From: Desulfobacterales bacterium
GTDB lineage: Bacteria; Desulfobacterota; Desulfobacteria; Desulfobacterales; C00003060
Reading direction: 5' to 3'
Assembly (NCBI GenBank): GCA_020347085.1
Contig: CP070769.1
Span: forward strand, 2,351,215-2,359,754
DNA: 8,540 bases
Position numbers and translations under genes: made by a program
The notes under the pieces: model-generated
What the model was told of the DNA's origin: nothing
Seen by the model: only the letters and a program-made list of their open reading frames with translations
Database searches by the model: none
In this document: piece after piece, positions 1 to 6,677 of the stretch
Position numbering within the stretch: the stretch's first letter is position 1
Layout: every line of letters starts with the position of its first letter

Positions 1-1
1 C

Positions 2-205
2 TTGTTCAATTCTGGAGTAAACCTTGGCTTTGCTAAAGCAAATAATCTTGCAATTCCATACGCTAATGCACCTTTAATACTCTTTCTCAATCCAGACACA
101 ATATTGAAGAAAAACGTTCTTCAGACACTGGTTGATTTTCTGAAGCAACACTTATTAAGCATAATTGTATCTTCCATCAGTGTCAAGGCATATCAAGATC
201 GTTAA
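2..205 (+). pseudogene. Family 2 glycosyltransferase fragment (truncated at both ends)
   Basis: The 67 visible codons carry the core signature of rhamnosyl/glycosyl transferases of the GT2 (GT-A fold) family. The segment N-x-G-F-A-x-A-N-N is followed by LILFLNPDT, where the NPD replaces the DxD that binds the metal-nucleotide-sugar. Family members usually have about 300 residues and assemble cell-surface polysaccharides at the cytoplasmic membrane face. The 5' end lies outside the window. On the 3' side recognisable similarity fades after 'DFLKQH' (about base 152), where the family normally continues with a G-x-V-G-P strand. The frame then stops at 203-205. The coding sequence is clearly more AT-rich than the genes further right. 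I read it as a broken glycosyltransferase gene whose 3' part was lost, possibly when the neighbouring IS-like sequence arrived. The fold call is firm; the substrate is unknown. Confidence 0.7.
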
Positions 206-403
206 CCCTTTCCCATGCCAACGGCCAGGGCCTTCGTCATGGGTTTACCCGTCCGGTCCACGCCTGCAGTAAACCGAGCTTTTTTGTTCCTTCAAGATCC
301 TCCTGAAGCTGGTTTCAGCCGTGCTTTGACCGGCTCGCTCCCCCCGGACACGCAGTGCTGCCGCAGGGCAGAACCCCCGTCCTTTAGGGCGGGGAGGCTT
401 CAC
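206..403 (+). mobile_element. Remnant of an IS200/IS605-type right end (omega-RNA-like structured DNA)
   Basis: This stretch holds no convincing gene but several hairpins in series: 303-307 with 314-318, 358-362 with 367-371, and 375-382 with 387-394. The last is a C-rich/G-rich hairpin with a TTTA loop followed by GGAGG and a TTCAC end. This closely resembles, from memory, the right ends of IS605/IS1341-type elements, downstream of tnpB, where the transposon end doubles as the 3' part of the TnpB guide RNA. No TnpA or TnpB reading frame is left, and the left boundary is arbitrary. The sequence sits directly after the truncated glycosyltransferase, which fits insertion followed by deletion. 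Alternative: an unrelated structured intergenic region. A structural RNA search would decide. Confidence 0.5.
375..394 (+). other. Hairpin typical of an IS605-type right end
   Basis: An 8-bp stem (375-382 with 387-394, one G-U pair in the + strand RNA) closes on a four-base TTTA loop. Four Cs face four Gs at its base and it is followed by AGG. No T-tract follows, so it is not a good intrinsic terminator. The form matches the terminal hairpin recognised by HUH transposases of the IS200/IS605 group. Confidence 0.6.
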
Positions 404-421
404 ACTATGCTGATAATTGTG

Positions 422-450
422 TTGACAATGACTGCACCCTTTCTTATGCT
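422..450 (+). promoter_or_regulatory. Sigma-70-type promoter of tRNA-Leu
   Basis: A perfect -35 hexamer TTGACA (422-427) is followed by a 17-bp spacer and TATGCT (445-450, four of six consensus bases). Transcription would start near 457, about eight bases before the mature tRNA 5' end at 465. Spacing and position relative to an undoubted tRNA gene make this convincing. Confidence 0.75.
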
Positions 451-464
451 TCGTTTACACACTA

Positions 465-552
465 GCCGGAGTGGTGAAACTGGTAGACGCAGAGGACTCA
501 AAATCCTCCGGGCCTTGCGCCCTTGGGGGTTCGATTCCCCCCTCCGGCACCA
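465..552 (+). tRNA. tRNA-Leu (anticodon CAA)
   Basis: This is a complete class II tRNA. The acceptor stem pairs 465-471 (GCCGGAG) with 542-548 (CTCCGGC), the discriminator base is A549, and CCA is encoded at 550-552. The anticodon stem pairs 492-496 with 504-508 around a seven-base loop, with anticodon CAA at 499-501, which reads UUG. A long variable arm lies between 509 and 524. The T arm pairs 525-529 with 537-541 around TTCGATT. The D-arm sequence (GGTGAAACTGGTAGACGC) is typical of bacterial tRNA-Leu. Its own promoter and terminator flank it. Its 3' half is repeated imperfectly at 3991-4049, so the gene has probably served as an integration site. Confidence 0.97.
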
Positions 553-570
553 TAAAAATTTTTGAACATC

Positions 571-600
571 AAGGGGTTTGGCAACGCCAGGCCCCTTTTC
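571..600 (+). terminator. Intrinsic terminator of tRNA-Leu
   Basis: A 12-bp stem (571-582 with 586-597, two G-U pairs, otherwise Watson-Crick) closes on an AAC loop. It runs into TTTT (596-599) and a T-rich stretch. It lies about 20 bases after the encoded CCA, as expected for a monocistronic tRNA transcript. Confidence 0.85.
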
Positions 601-928
601 ATGTTCTTGTTTCTTGTTTTCCTGTTTACCAGCCATCTTGATCGAGACCTGGAAAAAGGCTTCTCACATACCCGCCCGAATACCATTCTTCATATTCTAT
701 CATCCCATGACACAGAGCACTCCGGGCACCGATATCCAGATGTTGCGGACACCGGTGGTGCTTCATACACCTGGTTTTTGAGGCATTGCCATGTCAGTTT
801 CCCATGTGCATTAACATATTCAGTGGAGAGGCATGGATCACCCCGGTCCTTTGCAACAGGCTACCCTTTCAAAGCGACACCAACCTGAGAATGTTGCCGT
901 ATAGCCTCGCCTGCTTCGGTCTTTCTCC
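601..928. other. Intergenic stretch without a recognisable gene
   Basis: Open frames across this stretch have a residue composition unlike real proteins, no recognisable domain and no clear ribosome binding site. I see no tRNA, no strong inverted repeat and no tandem repeat. It separates the tRNA-Leu terminator from the putative radical SAM promoter and lies inside the segment bounded by the tRNA repeats. Confidence 0.5.
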
Positions 929-957
929 TTGCCTTTCCATGCACCATTTCCTATAAA
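929..957 (+). promoter_or_regulatory. Possible promoter of the radical SAM operon
   Basis: TTGCCT (929-934), a 17-bp spacer and TATAAA (952-957, five of six consensus bases) make a plausible sigma-70 promoter. Transcription would start around 963-965, only a few bases before the ATG at 968. The mRNA would then be nearly leaderless, which agrees with the lack of a clear Shine-Dalgarno sequence. Confidence 0.4.
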
Positions 958-967
958 GCGGGATGCC

Positions 968-2251
968 ATGAATGTACTCCTGATTGAAATAAATCCCTTC
1001 GCACCTGTATCAACGCCCATATCACTGGGTTACATTAGGGCTTATCTTAAATCCAAGGGGTTCGTTCCGGAGATACTTACCCTGGGAGAGGACTCTTCAG
1101 CCTCTCCAGCCAGTCTGTATCAGTACATTAACGCCTTTGGGCCTTCTTTAGTCGGCATCTCGGCCTACCAGAGAACCATGCTCTACGTGCTCGGTCTGGC
1201 CAAATTCATCAAGTCCATAAACAAGAGCATCAAGGTGGCCATCGGGGGGCCACAGGCAACTTTCATGCCGTCCGCGGCTTTAAGGGAAATGCCTCATGTT
1301 GACTATATCTGTCGTTCTTCCGGTGAAGTGACCCTGCTGCGGATTGCTCAGGCAGTCCAAGAAGGAACGCCTTTTTCAAACCTGTCCGGGGTGAGCTACA
1401 GGAACTCTGATGGTGGAGTTCATGACACGGAGCATCTGGAGCAACCTGCTGATCTGGACCGTTACCCCTCTCCCTACCTGGACGATGGCTTTGATTATTC
1501 GAGTATGGGCGAAGCCATCATGCTTACCTCTCGGGGCTGCCCTCACAACTGCATTTTTTGTTATACCCCCCATGCCTTCAACCACAAGATCAGCTTTCAT
1601 TCCCTAAACAGAGTCATGGAGGAGATCAGGTGGATCAGAAAGAAGGGGATTCGGAGACTTTGGTTTGCTGATCCCAATATTTCCTACAAGTGGAAGCGGC
1701 TGGAAGAACTGCTCGATAGGATGTTGACAGACGGGCTGGAAATGGAGATGTGGTTGCAGACGCGGGCAGATCTCGTCAATCCCAGCATGATGAGCATGAT
1801 GAAACGCGCAGGGGTAAGAACCGTGGCCTTCGGCCTGGAGTCGGCTTCAGAACGGGTCTTGCCCAAGTTAGACAAGCATATGTCCATCGAGAAGGTCACT
1901 GAGGCCATCAGGATCACGCAGAATGAAGGCATAGAAGTGGAACTTTTTACCATGTTCGGGCTTCCTTACGAGACGTTTGAAGATGGGCTAAAGACCCTAG
2001 AGTTTGTGAAGAAAAACCAGGTGAAGATCATGGGAAACACCAATTCCCAACAGATGAAGATCTACTTCGGCACTCACATGTCACAATATTATGAGGATTA
2101 CGGTATTCGCCCTTTGAATACCCGACGCCAGCCATACCTCTCCATTGGATCGCAATACGAAACAGACTGGATGAATTACGAAGAGATGCAGACCCTCCGG
2201 GATCTTTGGCGTGCTGAATCTCTGGACCGAGGCAAACGAATTGTATCATGA
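968..2251 (+). CDS. B12-binding domain radical SAM protein
   Basis: The 427-residue product has two domains. Residues 1 to about 130 form a Rossmann-like cobalamin-binding domain, starting with strand MNVLLIEINP and containing the AIGGPQATF segment at 91-99. The DxHxxG ligand motif is absent, as is usual in this class. Residues about 185-390 form the radical SAM barrel with CX3CX2C at C191, C195 and C198, which binds the 4Fe-4S cluster that cleaves S-adenosylmethionine. FGLES and MFGLPYET strand segments follow further on. Class B enzymes of this type often methylate unreactive carbons or rearrange lipids, peptides or cofactors; the substrate here is unknown. I chose the ATG at 968 because the family begins at this strand. 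A TTG 13 codons upstream lies inside the likely -35 box. The SPASM/TPR gene starts 82 bases downstream on the same strand and is probably co-transcribed. Confidence 0.88.
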   Translation: MNVLLIEINPFAPVSTPISLGYIRAYLKSKGFVPEILTLGEDSSASPASLYQYINAFGPSLVGISAYQRTMLYVLGLAKFIKSINKSIKVAIGGPQATFMPSAALREMPHVDYICRSSGEVTLLRIAQAVQEGTPFSNLSGVSYRNSDGGVHDTEHLEQPADLDRYPSPYLDDGFDYSSMGEAIMLTSRGCPHNCIFCYTPHAFNHKISFHSLNRVMEEIRWIRKKGIRRLWFADPNISYKWKRLEELLDRMLTDGLEMEMWLQTRADLVNPSMMSMMKRAGVRTVAFGLESASERVLPKLDKHMSIEKVTEAIRITQNEGIEVELFTMFGLPYETFEDGLKTLEFVKKNQVKIMGNTNSQQMKIYFGTHMSQYYEDYGIRPLNTRRQPYLSIGSQYETDWMNYEEMQTLRDLWRAESLDRGKRIVS

Positions 2252-2333
2252 TGGCGGGGGGAAGCAGCGCCCATGACTCGCCAGTGACGTCCAGTGGCCG
2301 AATCAGCCGTTTTCGACTTGTCTTAGTGAGAAA

Positions 2334-3884
2334 ATGACGACGTCAGCAATCGAAAAAGTATACGTGATCCTGACAAATCGGCATGAGACACAGCTCGAGA
2401 AGCTAGACGAGTTTCTGCGCCGACTGTCTCCTTACCTCAATTTGACGTGTAATATCTATGTCCTGGCACCGAGTCTGTCTGAGGGCATGCCCCAGGTGGA
2501 GCGTATCCAGAAGGGCATGAAGACCTTTTTGAGGGACAACCTGTTTGTTCGGTACTATCTTCATTTCCTCCACCCGGTGCCCCAAGGAGACACTGACAAC
2601 CTGGACTATTATCACCAGTATTACTACCGTCCCTGGAAGTTGGGGAGTGCTGAATTTGACAGGGAGGGATATATGCACGAAGAGGCCCCCCGGCTTATGT
2701 TGTTTCCCGTTTTGGCTCCCTGCGAAGAGGATGAGGAACCTTTCGTAGGAGGACTCCTCGAGATGCTCAAAAAGACCTTTCTCCTGCCGAGCCTTTACCT
2801 CCGTAAGAGTACCTTTTCTCTATCACAAAATAAGGAGCTGAGAAGCAAGGCGGAAAAGGTATACTACGGAGCCGGCGCCTCCAAGACACCTGCAGAGATC
2901 GGGGGCAACCTCTTTGCCCAAGACCTCCTCGAGGGCTCTTGTGTTGCCCTGCGATCGGGAACGCTTTCTATGGTTTCTTCCTGTACGCCCTCTCTCTTCA
3001 TCAAAGCGGATGATGGCTTGGCCTACCCGTGCATGGATGCCTTTACAAAGGGCGAGGCCTTGGCGTGCGTTTATGCAGAGGTGGACCTGGAGACAATGTT
3101 GAAACGATGCCAAGCGGTGAGGGAAACGGAGCGCGATTGCAGGGCTTGTAGAGAACACGTGATCGGGCAATTCTCGGAATTGCCCTTGCCGCAGGGCCTC
3201 AAGAATGGGGTAGGCGCCCTGCTTTACCGTCTTGGGGCCATGTATCAGACCTCCCAGGATTACGGACAGGCCATAAGATGCCTCGAAAAGTCCCTGACCC
3301 TTTCTCCCAGGGAGGAGCATGGGGCTATACACTTCCTAATCGGCCTGTGTCAGGCAGAGGGCGGCGACTACGATGAGGCGGTGCAGTCCTTTGCCAGGGC
3401 AGAATCATCGCATAAGGGAGCATATGACCTCTACTTCCACCATGGCCTCTGTTACCTCCAGATGGGAGAGTATGAAAAAGCCGCAGATCGGTTTGCCAAG
3501 GCCCTAACCGTTGATCCGCCGGAGGGGGACTTGGTCCGGATTCTCATCTGTCTGGGCACCTGTTACAACAACTTGGGAGCTTATCACGACGCCCTAGCAC
3601 ATCTGGAGCGGGCGCGGGCGGCGGATAGCGGGTTGAAGGAGATTTATAGCGCCTTGGGGGTTTCCTATTTCCAGCTCAAGGACTATGACAAGGCCATCAC
3701 ACATTTGAACAAAGCTGTGGAAATAGACCCGGCTTCCGCCGCAGATTATGCAAGTCTCGGAGCCAATTACCGGGAAAAGGGAGACCGACAGAAAGCGGTG
3801 GCCATGTTTGAGAAGGCTCTCGCTTTAGACCCATCCATGACGAATGCGCGGGAAAACCTGGAAAGGTTGAACAGGCAAGATTGA
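2334..3884 (+). CDS. SPASM-like Cys-motif protein with C-terminal TPRs, no radical SAM core
   Basis: The 516-residue product has three parts. Residues 1 to about 210 are not recognised and lack a CX3CX2C motif. Residues 217-272 carry C217-X10-G-X4-C233, then C245, C259 and C269-X2-C272. The first spacing equals the CX9-15GX4C start of SPASM domains, which bind auxiliary 4Fe-4S clusters in peptide-modifying radical SAM enzymes. The last SPASM cysteines (X5CX3C) are missing. From about residue 295 to 512, six TPRs of about 34 residues follow, a helical scaffold for protein binding. No signal peptide or membrane span is visible, so it is probably cytoplasmic. It follows the radical SAM gene on the same strand and may be a partner or substrate carrier for it (inference). 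It may descend from a radical SAM/SPASM enzyme whose barrel has decayed. The start is a plain ATG with only a weak GTGAG upstream. Confidence 0.8.
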   Translation: MTTSAIEKVYVILTNRHETQLEKLDEFLRRLSPYLNLTCNIYVLAPSLSEGMPQVERIQKGMKTFLRDNLFVRYYLHFLHPVPQGDTDNLDYYHQYYYRPWKLGSAEFDREGYMHEEAPRLMLFPVLAPCEEDEEPFVGGLLEMLKKTFLLPSLYLRKSTFSLSQNKELRSKAEKVYYGAGASKTPAEIGGNLFAQDLLEGSCVALRSGTLSMVSSCTPSLFIKADDGLAYPCMDAFTKGEALACVYAEVDLETMLKRCQAVRETERDCRACREHVIGQFSELPLPQGLKNGVGALLYRLGAMYQTSQDYGQAIRCLEKSLTLSPREEHGAIHFLIGLCQAEGGDYDEAVQSFARAESSHKGAYDLYFHHGLCYLQMGEYEKAADRFAKALTVDPPEGDLVRILICLGTCYNNLGAYHDALAHLERARAADSGLKEIYSALGVSYFQLKDYDKAITHLNKAVEIDPASAADYASLGANYREKGDRQKAVAMFEKALALDPSMTNARENLERLNRQD

Positions 3885-3887
3885 TAG

Positions 3888-3992
3888 ATGGAACTTATTG
3901 GCTTATCGGTTCCGGAGAATCCGCTTGGCGTGGAAAAGATTGAAAGGGCGACAATGACCTGCCCCCCAACGACGTATCAATGCTTGATCTAG
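3888..3992 (+). CDS. Possible 34-residue peptide directly after the SPASM/TPR gene
   Basis: An ATG lies three bases after the stop codon of the preceding gene (TGATAGATG). It opens a 34-codon frame that ends at 3990-3992, exactly where the tRNA-Leu fragment begins. The peptide starts MELIGLSVPENPLGVEK and has two cysteines near its C-terminus (C25 in MTCPP, C32 in YQCLI). Translational coupling could supply its start, since no good Shine-Dalgarno sequence is present. A short peptide with a leader-like charged front and Cys-rich tail beside radical SAM and SPASM genes could be a modified-peptide precursor. A chance ORF of this length is also quite likely. Family not recognised. Confidence 0.2.
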   Translation: MELIGLSVPENPLGVEKIERATMTCPPTTYQCLI

Positions 3993-4049
3993 GACCCAAA
4001 ATCCTCCGGGCCTTGCGCCTGTGAGGGTTCAACTCCCCCTCCGGCACCA
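3991..4049 (+). pseudogene. tRNA-Leu 3'-half fragment (probable att-like direct repeat)
   Basis: This copies the tRNA-Leu gene from the anticodon stem to CCA. Bases 3992-4019 match 494-521 with one mismatch. The T arm is altered (GAGGG, TTCAACT, CCCCC, with one base fewer before it) and the acceptor 3' strand CTCCGGCACCA is intact. The upstream bases do not continue the tRNA: there is no D arm and no acceptor 5' strand. It cannot be a functional tRNA. Same orientation and position at the end of a short segment suggest an integration relic. Confidence 0.8.
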
Positions 4050-4219
4050 GCCCAATCCATATATTATTGCTTTCGATCAGGCCTATTTCGACAGTCTCCA
4101 GACATCGTTAGTTCACGGCTAAATGGCTGCGCCACAATATCTGGTTCGCCAAACAGTCTTTATTGAGGAGACTTGAGGCGGTGTCAGCGAGTTCAGCAGT
4201 TTGTTTCCTTTCTAAAATC

Positions 4220-6145
4220 TCATTGCGGTGAGATCTCGGACCTCCCAGCTTGCCGCAAAACCCGTTTCAAGTTGTTTTTCGCTTCGGCAAAATTGGGTCT
4301 GATGCGCAGGGCCTCGGAAAAGTGGTCAACAGCGTCATTGAGCTTTCCCTGTCGTGCAAGAGCAATGCCCAAGTTATTATGTGCTTCTGCATAGTTGGGT
4401 TTGATGCGCAGCACGTTGGAAAAGTGAACAATCGCCTCATCGAGTTTCCCCTGTTGCGCCAGAATGTTTCCCATGTTGTAATGGGCTTCGGCAAAATCGG
4501 GTCTGATACGCAAGGCCTCGGAAAGATGCGTGATAGCCTCATCGAGTTTCCCCTCTCCGGCAAGGGCGATTGCCTGGCGGTTGTGGCCCTCTGCCTTGCC
4601 ACCACCTTTGCCTATTTCTTGCAGGGCAATGCGCAAGTTGGCCCGTGCGTCTTCATAGTTTGGATCAATCTGCAACGCCTGGGAAAAATGGGTAATAGCT
4701 TCTCGGAGCTTTCCCTGCCCAAGGAAGGCTGCGCCGAGGCTATTGTGAGCTATGGAGTAATTGGAAGTGATTTGCATCGACTCCTGATAGTGGGCAATGG
4801 CTTCATCAACCCTCCCTTGCTTATACAACGCTATTCCCAGGCTCACATGGGCCAAATAGTTGTCGGTCGTTACTTTGAGTGCATGTTCGAAGAGTGAAAT
4901 ACTGTTTCGCCAATATCCTGCTTGCACCCAAGTACACGTTATAAGAACGGACAGGAGAAATCCCGTTGATATAGAAAGAACAAGTCGTCGAAAGCGCCAT
5001 CGTGCGGTGAGTTGCGGAATACCCCATGCAACCATCGCAAAGAGACCAATAGAAGGCACATAGGTGTACCTGTCGGCCATGGATTGGGCGCCCACCTGGA
5101 CCACGCCAATGACCGGCACAAGCGTGCCCAAGTACCAGAGCCATCCGACTGAAAGGTAAGGATGCCGTTTGGCCGCCCGGATGACCAGAGCGGATAGGAT
5201 CAGAATCAGCAAACCAGCCCCCACAGCTTGCCATACTGCGACCTTGCCGGGGTGCGGATAGAAGACTGCCAGGTTGCGGGGCCAGATCATTTTACCAAGG
5301 TAACTTACATAAGCAACCAATGCGTTGGCAACTCGGGTGTTTAACGGAAACAAAGTAAATGACTGTATGGCGCCCCCACTATGCTGTACCAGATAAGTGA
5401 CGATGCTCGAAGCCGCTGAAAGTCCTATTAAAGGAACTTTTTCCCAGACCAAAGAAAGCGTGCGCGACCCCTGGTAACTTGCAGTGTTCGGGTTCAGTTT
5501 GGTCTGGGTGATAGGATGACCCGAGTGCCCAGTCTGAAAGCGGCCAAGAGGCCAGTAGTCCATCAGAAGAAGAACAAACGGCAAGGTCACGAGCATCGGC
5601 TTGGCCATAAGGCCCAGCCCGAGCAGAAGGAAAACCAACAGGTAACGCCCCGCGCCTGGGGAGGCCACATAACGGACATAAGCCCACATGGTGAGTATCC
5701 AGAAGAGGGTGCTCAGGACATCTTTGCGTTCCGATATCCACGCCACGGATTCTACGTGGAGGGGGTGAAGGGCAAACAGGGCGGCTACAAAGGTGCTTTG
5801 CCAGAACGCCCCGGTCATCCGTGAAAAAAGCAGAAAGAGGAAGACGCTGTTTATCACGTGAAGGAGCATATTGGTGAGGTGGTGGCCCCACGCCTCCAGG
5901 CCAAAAAGCTCACAGTCCAACATGTGTGATAGCCATGTCAATGGGTGCCAGTTCGAAGCCTGCGTTGAGGTGAAGGCCCAAAGGATCCCTTCACGCGTGA
6001 ATCCAGCCTGTACATGACGGTTTTCAGTAACGTACAGATTGTCATCCAAGTTTACAAAATCATGACTCCGCACCTGCCAGTAAGCCAGCAGGGTTGCCAT
6101 GATCAGAGACAGGCTAACTATGAGCTTCAAACGGCGAGATGACAT
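4220..6145 (-). CDS. TMTC-like multi-span membrane protein with C-terminal TPRs
   Basis: The 641-residue product resembles bacterial relatives of the TMTC/PMT-type O-mannosyltransferases (GT-C fold). The N-terminal two thirds hold about nine or ten hydrophobic spans. Family segments include a first outer loop with a NLDDN Asp pair (about residues 32-36), then NWHPLTWLSHMLDC, LFALHPLHVESVAW and ISERKDV, a DUF1736-like region near 260-300, and SMADRYTYVPSIGLF. Residues about 410-625 form five TPRs, ending in SEISPQ. By analogy it transfers sugar from a polyprenyl-phosphate donor to protein or glycan outside the membrane, but bacterial members are mostly uncharacterised. I prefer the ATG at 6145 to a GTG eight codons earlier (6169); neither has a clear Shine-Dalgarno sequence. 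It is transcribed towards the SPASM/TPR gene. No hairpin terminator is visible after the stop. Confidence 0.85.
   Translation of the reverse strand: MSSRRLKLIVSLSLIMATLLAYWQVRSHDFVNLDDNLYVTENRHVQAGFTREGILWAFTSTQASNWHPLTWLSHMLDCELFGLEAWGHHLTNMLLHVINSVFLFLLFSRMTGAFWQSTFVAALFALHPLHVESVAWISERKDVLSTLFWILTMWAYVRYVASPGAGRYLLVFLLLGLGLMAKPMLVTLPFVLLLMDYWPLGRFQTGHSGHPITQTKLNPNTASYQGSRTLSLVWEKVPLIGLSAASSIVTYLVQHSGGAIQSFTLFPLNTRVANALVAYVSYLGKMIWPRNLAVFYPHPGKVAVWQAVGAGLLILILSALVIRAAKRHPYLSVGWLWYLGTLVPVIGVVQVGAQSMADRYTYVPSIGLFAMVAWGIPQLTARWRFRRLVLSISTGFLLSVLITCTWVQAGYWRNSISLFEHALKVTTDNYLAHVSLGIALYKQGRVDEAIAHYQESMQITSNYSIAHNSLGAAFLGQGKLREAITHFSQALQIDPNYEDARANLRIALQEIGKGGGKAEGHNRQAIALAGEGKLDEAITHLSEALRIRPDFAEAHYNMGNILAQQGKLDEAIVHFSNVLRIKPNYAEAHNNLGIALARQGKLNDAVDHFSEALRIRPNFAEAKNNLKRVLRQAGRSEISPQ
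4281..4586 (-). repeat. 102-bp tandem DNA repeats encoding TPRs
   Basis: Three successive units start at 4281, 4383 and 4485, exactly 102 bp (34 codons) apart. Each begins GCTTC-GCA and continues with a GGGT-TGATGCGCA-like segment. They encode the TPR cores GKLNDAVDHF, GKLDEAIVHF and GKLDEAITHL with RIRP/RIKP ends. Similarity at the DNA level points to recent unit duplication or gene conversion inside the array. Confidence 0.8.
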
Positions 6146-6169
6146 AGTGATAGTATGCGGTAATAACAC

Positions 6170-6677
6170 GCTAAGCTAATTGAGGTAATGGATAGGAGGA
6201 CACAATGCATTGTGGTTGGTCTTCATAATCGAGAGCTTTACATGTGCTTGCCAAAATAGAAATCTGTCAATTGGTCGATCTTTTTGTACATGTATTCAAT
6301 ATATCACAGGTTCTTCGGGCCCTCAAATTCTTCCCTGGCGAGGTAGAATGAGGATATAGAAGAAGGCCAGCCATGCCAATCGTGCGGGTGTTCCAAAGAC
6401 AAAAGGCTGGCAGGCGCTCATTGTGAAAGCAGTAAGACCGTATGGTCCGACTCTGTCGGACTGCCTTTAAAGCATCTGCCACGCAATATTCAGTGAACGG
6501 ACCTCAAAAAGAGATACCCCGTGATGACTGACAGACATACGGCTACTTGGATACAGGGTATTAGATACTCTCCGTAATAAATCGCGACGTTGTTCAAACA
6601 GGCCCATCGAGGAATGTGGAGGCCGTTCAGGGGAACGCTTCACTCGCAGAGCGTCGAGGGGAAAGGGGGATGACGTT
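6170..6677. other. Intergenic stretch of about 500 bases, no supported gene
   Basis: No frame here looks like a real protein. A 6-bp inverted repeat with a five-base loop (6445-6450 with 6456-6461, GTCCGA/TCGGAC) is the clearest structure; it lacks a T-tract. On the minus strand a TTGACA (6270-6265) could be the -35 box of the TMTC-like gene, but the matching -10 (GCACAT) is poor. The stretch separates that gene from the end of the upstream minus-strand unit. No clear terminator follows the stop at 6678. Confidence 0.4.

Larger units (their letters stand above)
553..4049. mobile_element. Putative small genomic island inserted at tRNA-Leu (no integrase)
   Basis: The segment starts right after the intact tRNA-Leu and ends with a direct, partly degraded repeat of its 3' half. 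Tyrosine-integrase elements that use tRNA 3' ends as attB leave exactly this pattern: an intact gene at one end and a 3' fragment at the other. About 3.5 kb lies between, holding the radical SAM gene and the SPASM/TPR gene. There is no integrase, excisionase or replication gene, so if this is an island it is a decayed or non-autonomous one. Against it, the tRNA fragment has diverged in its T arm, and the intact tRNA has a good terminator that the element would have to supply. The fragment could also be a stray relic of another tRNA-Leu locus. Confidence 0.4.

Noticed and set aside
215..565. Plus-strand frame of 116 codons running through the tRNA
   Set aside because: It overlaps the promoter and whole tRNA-Leu gene and the IS-like hairpins.
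562..888. Plus-strand frame of 108 codons after the tRNA
   Set aside because: It begins at the tRNA terminator, has no recognisable domain or ribosome binding site, and its composition looks random.
2823..3332. Minus-strand frame of 169 codons
   Set aside because: It is antisense to the SPASM/TPR gene, which shows clear TPR and Cys motifs; a shadow frame.
3991..4049. A second functional tRNA-Leu gene
   Set aside because: The D arm and acceptor 5' strand are missing and the T arm is altered, so it is only a 3' fragment.
553..4049. Active integrative element
   Set aside because: No integrase, excisionase or mobilisation gene, and the repeat has diverged; at most a relic or passive element.
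4281..4586. CRISPR-like or non-coding tandem array
   Set aside because: The 102-bp period is 34 codons, units are contiguous without spacers, and the minus-strand frame gives clean TPRs.
6267..6482. Minus-strand frame of 71 codons
   Set aside because: No recognisable family, rich in Arg, Cys and Ser in the way of random frames, and it covers the 6445-6461 inverted repeat. A real small gene cannot be fully excluded.
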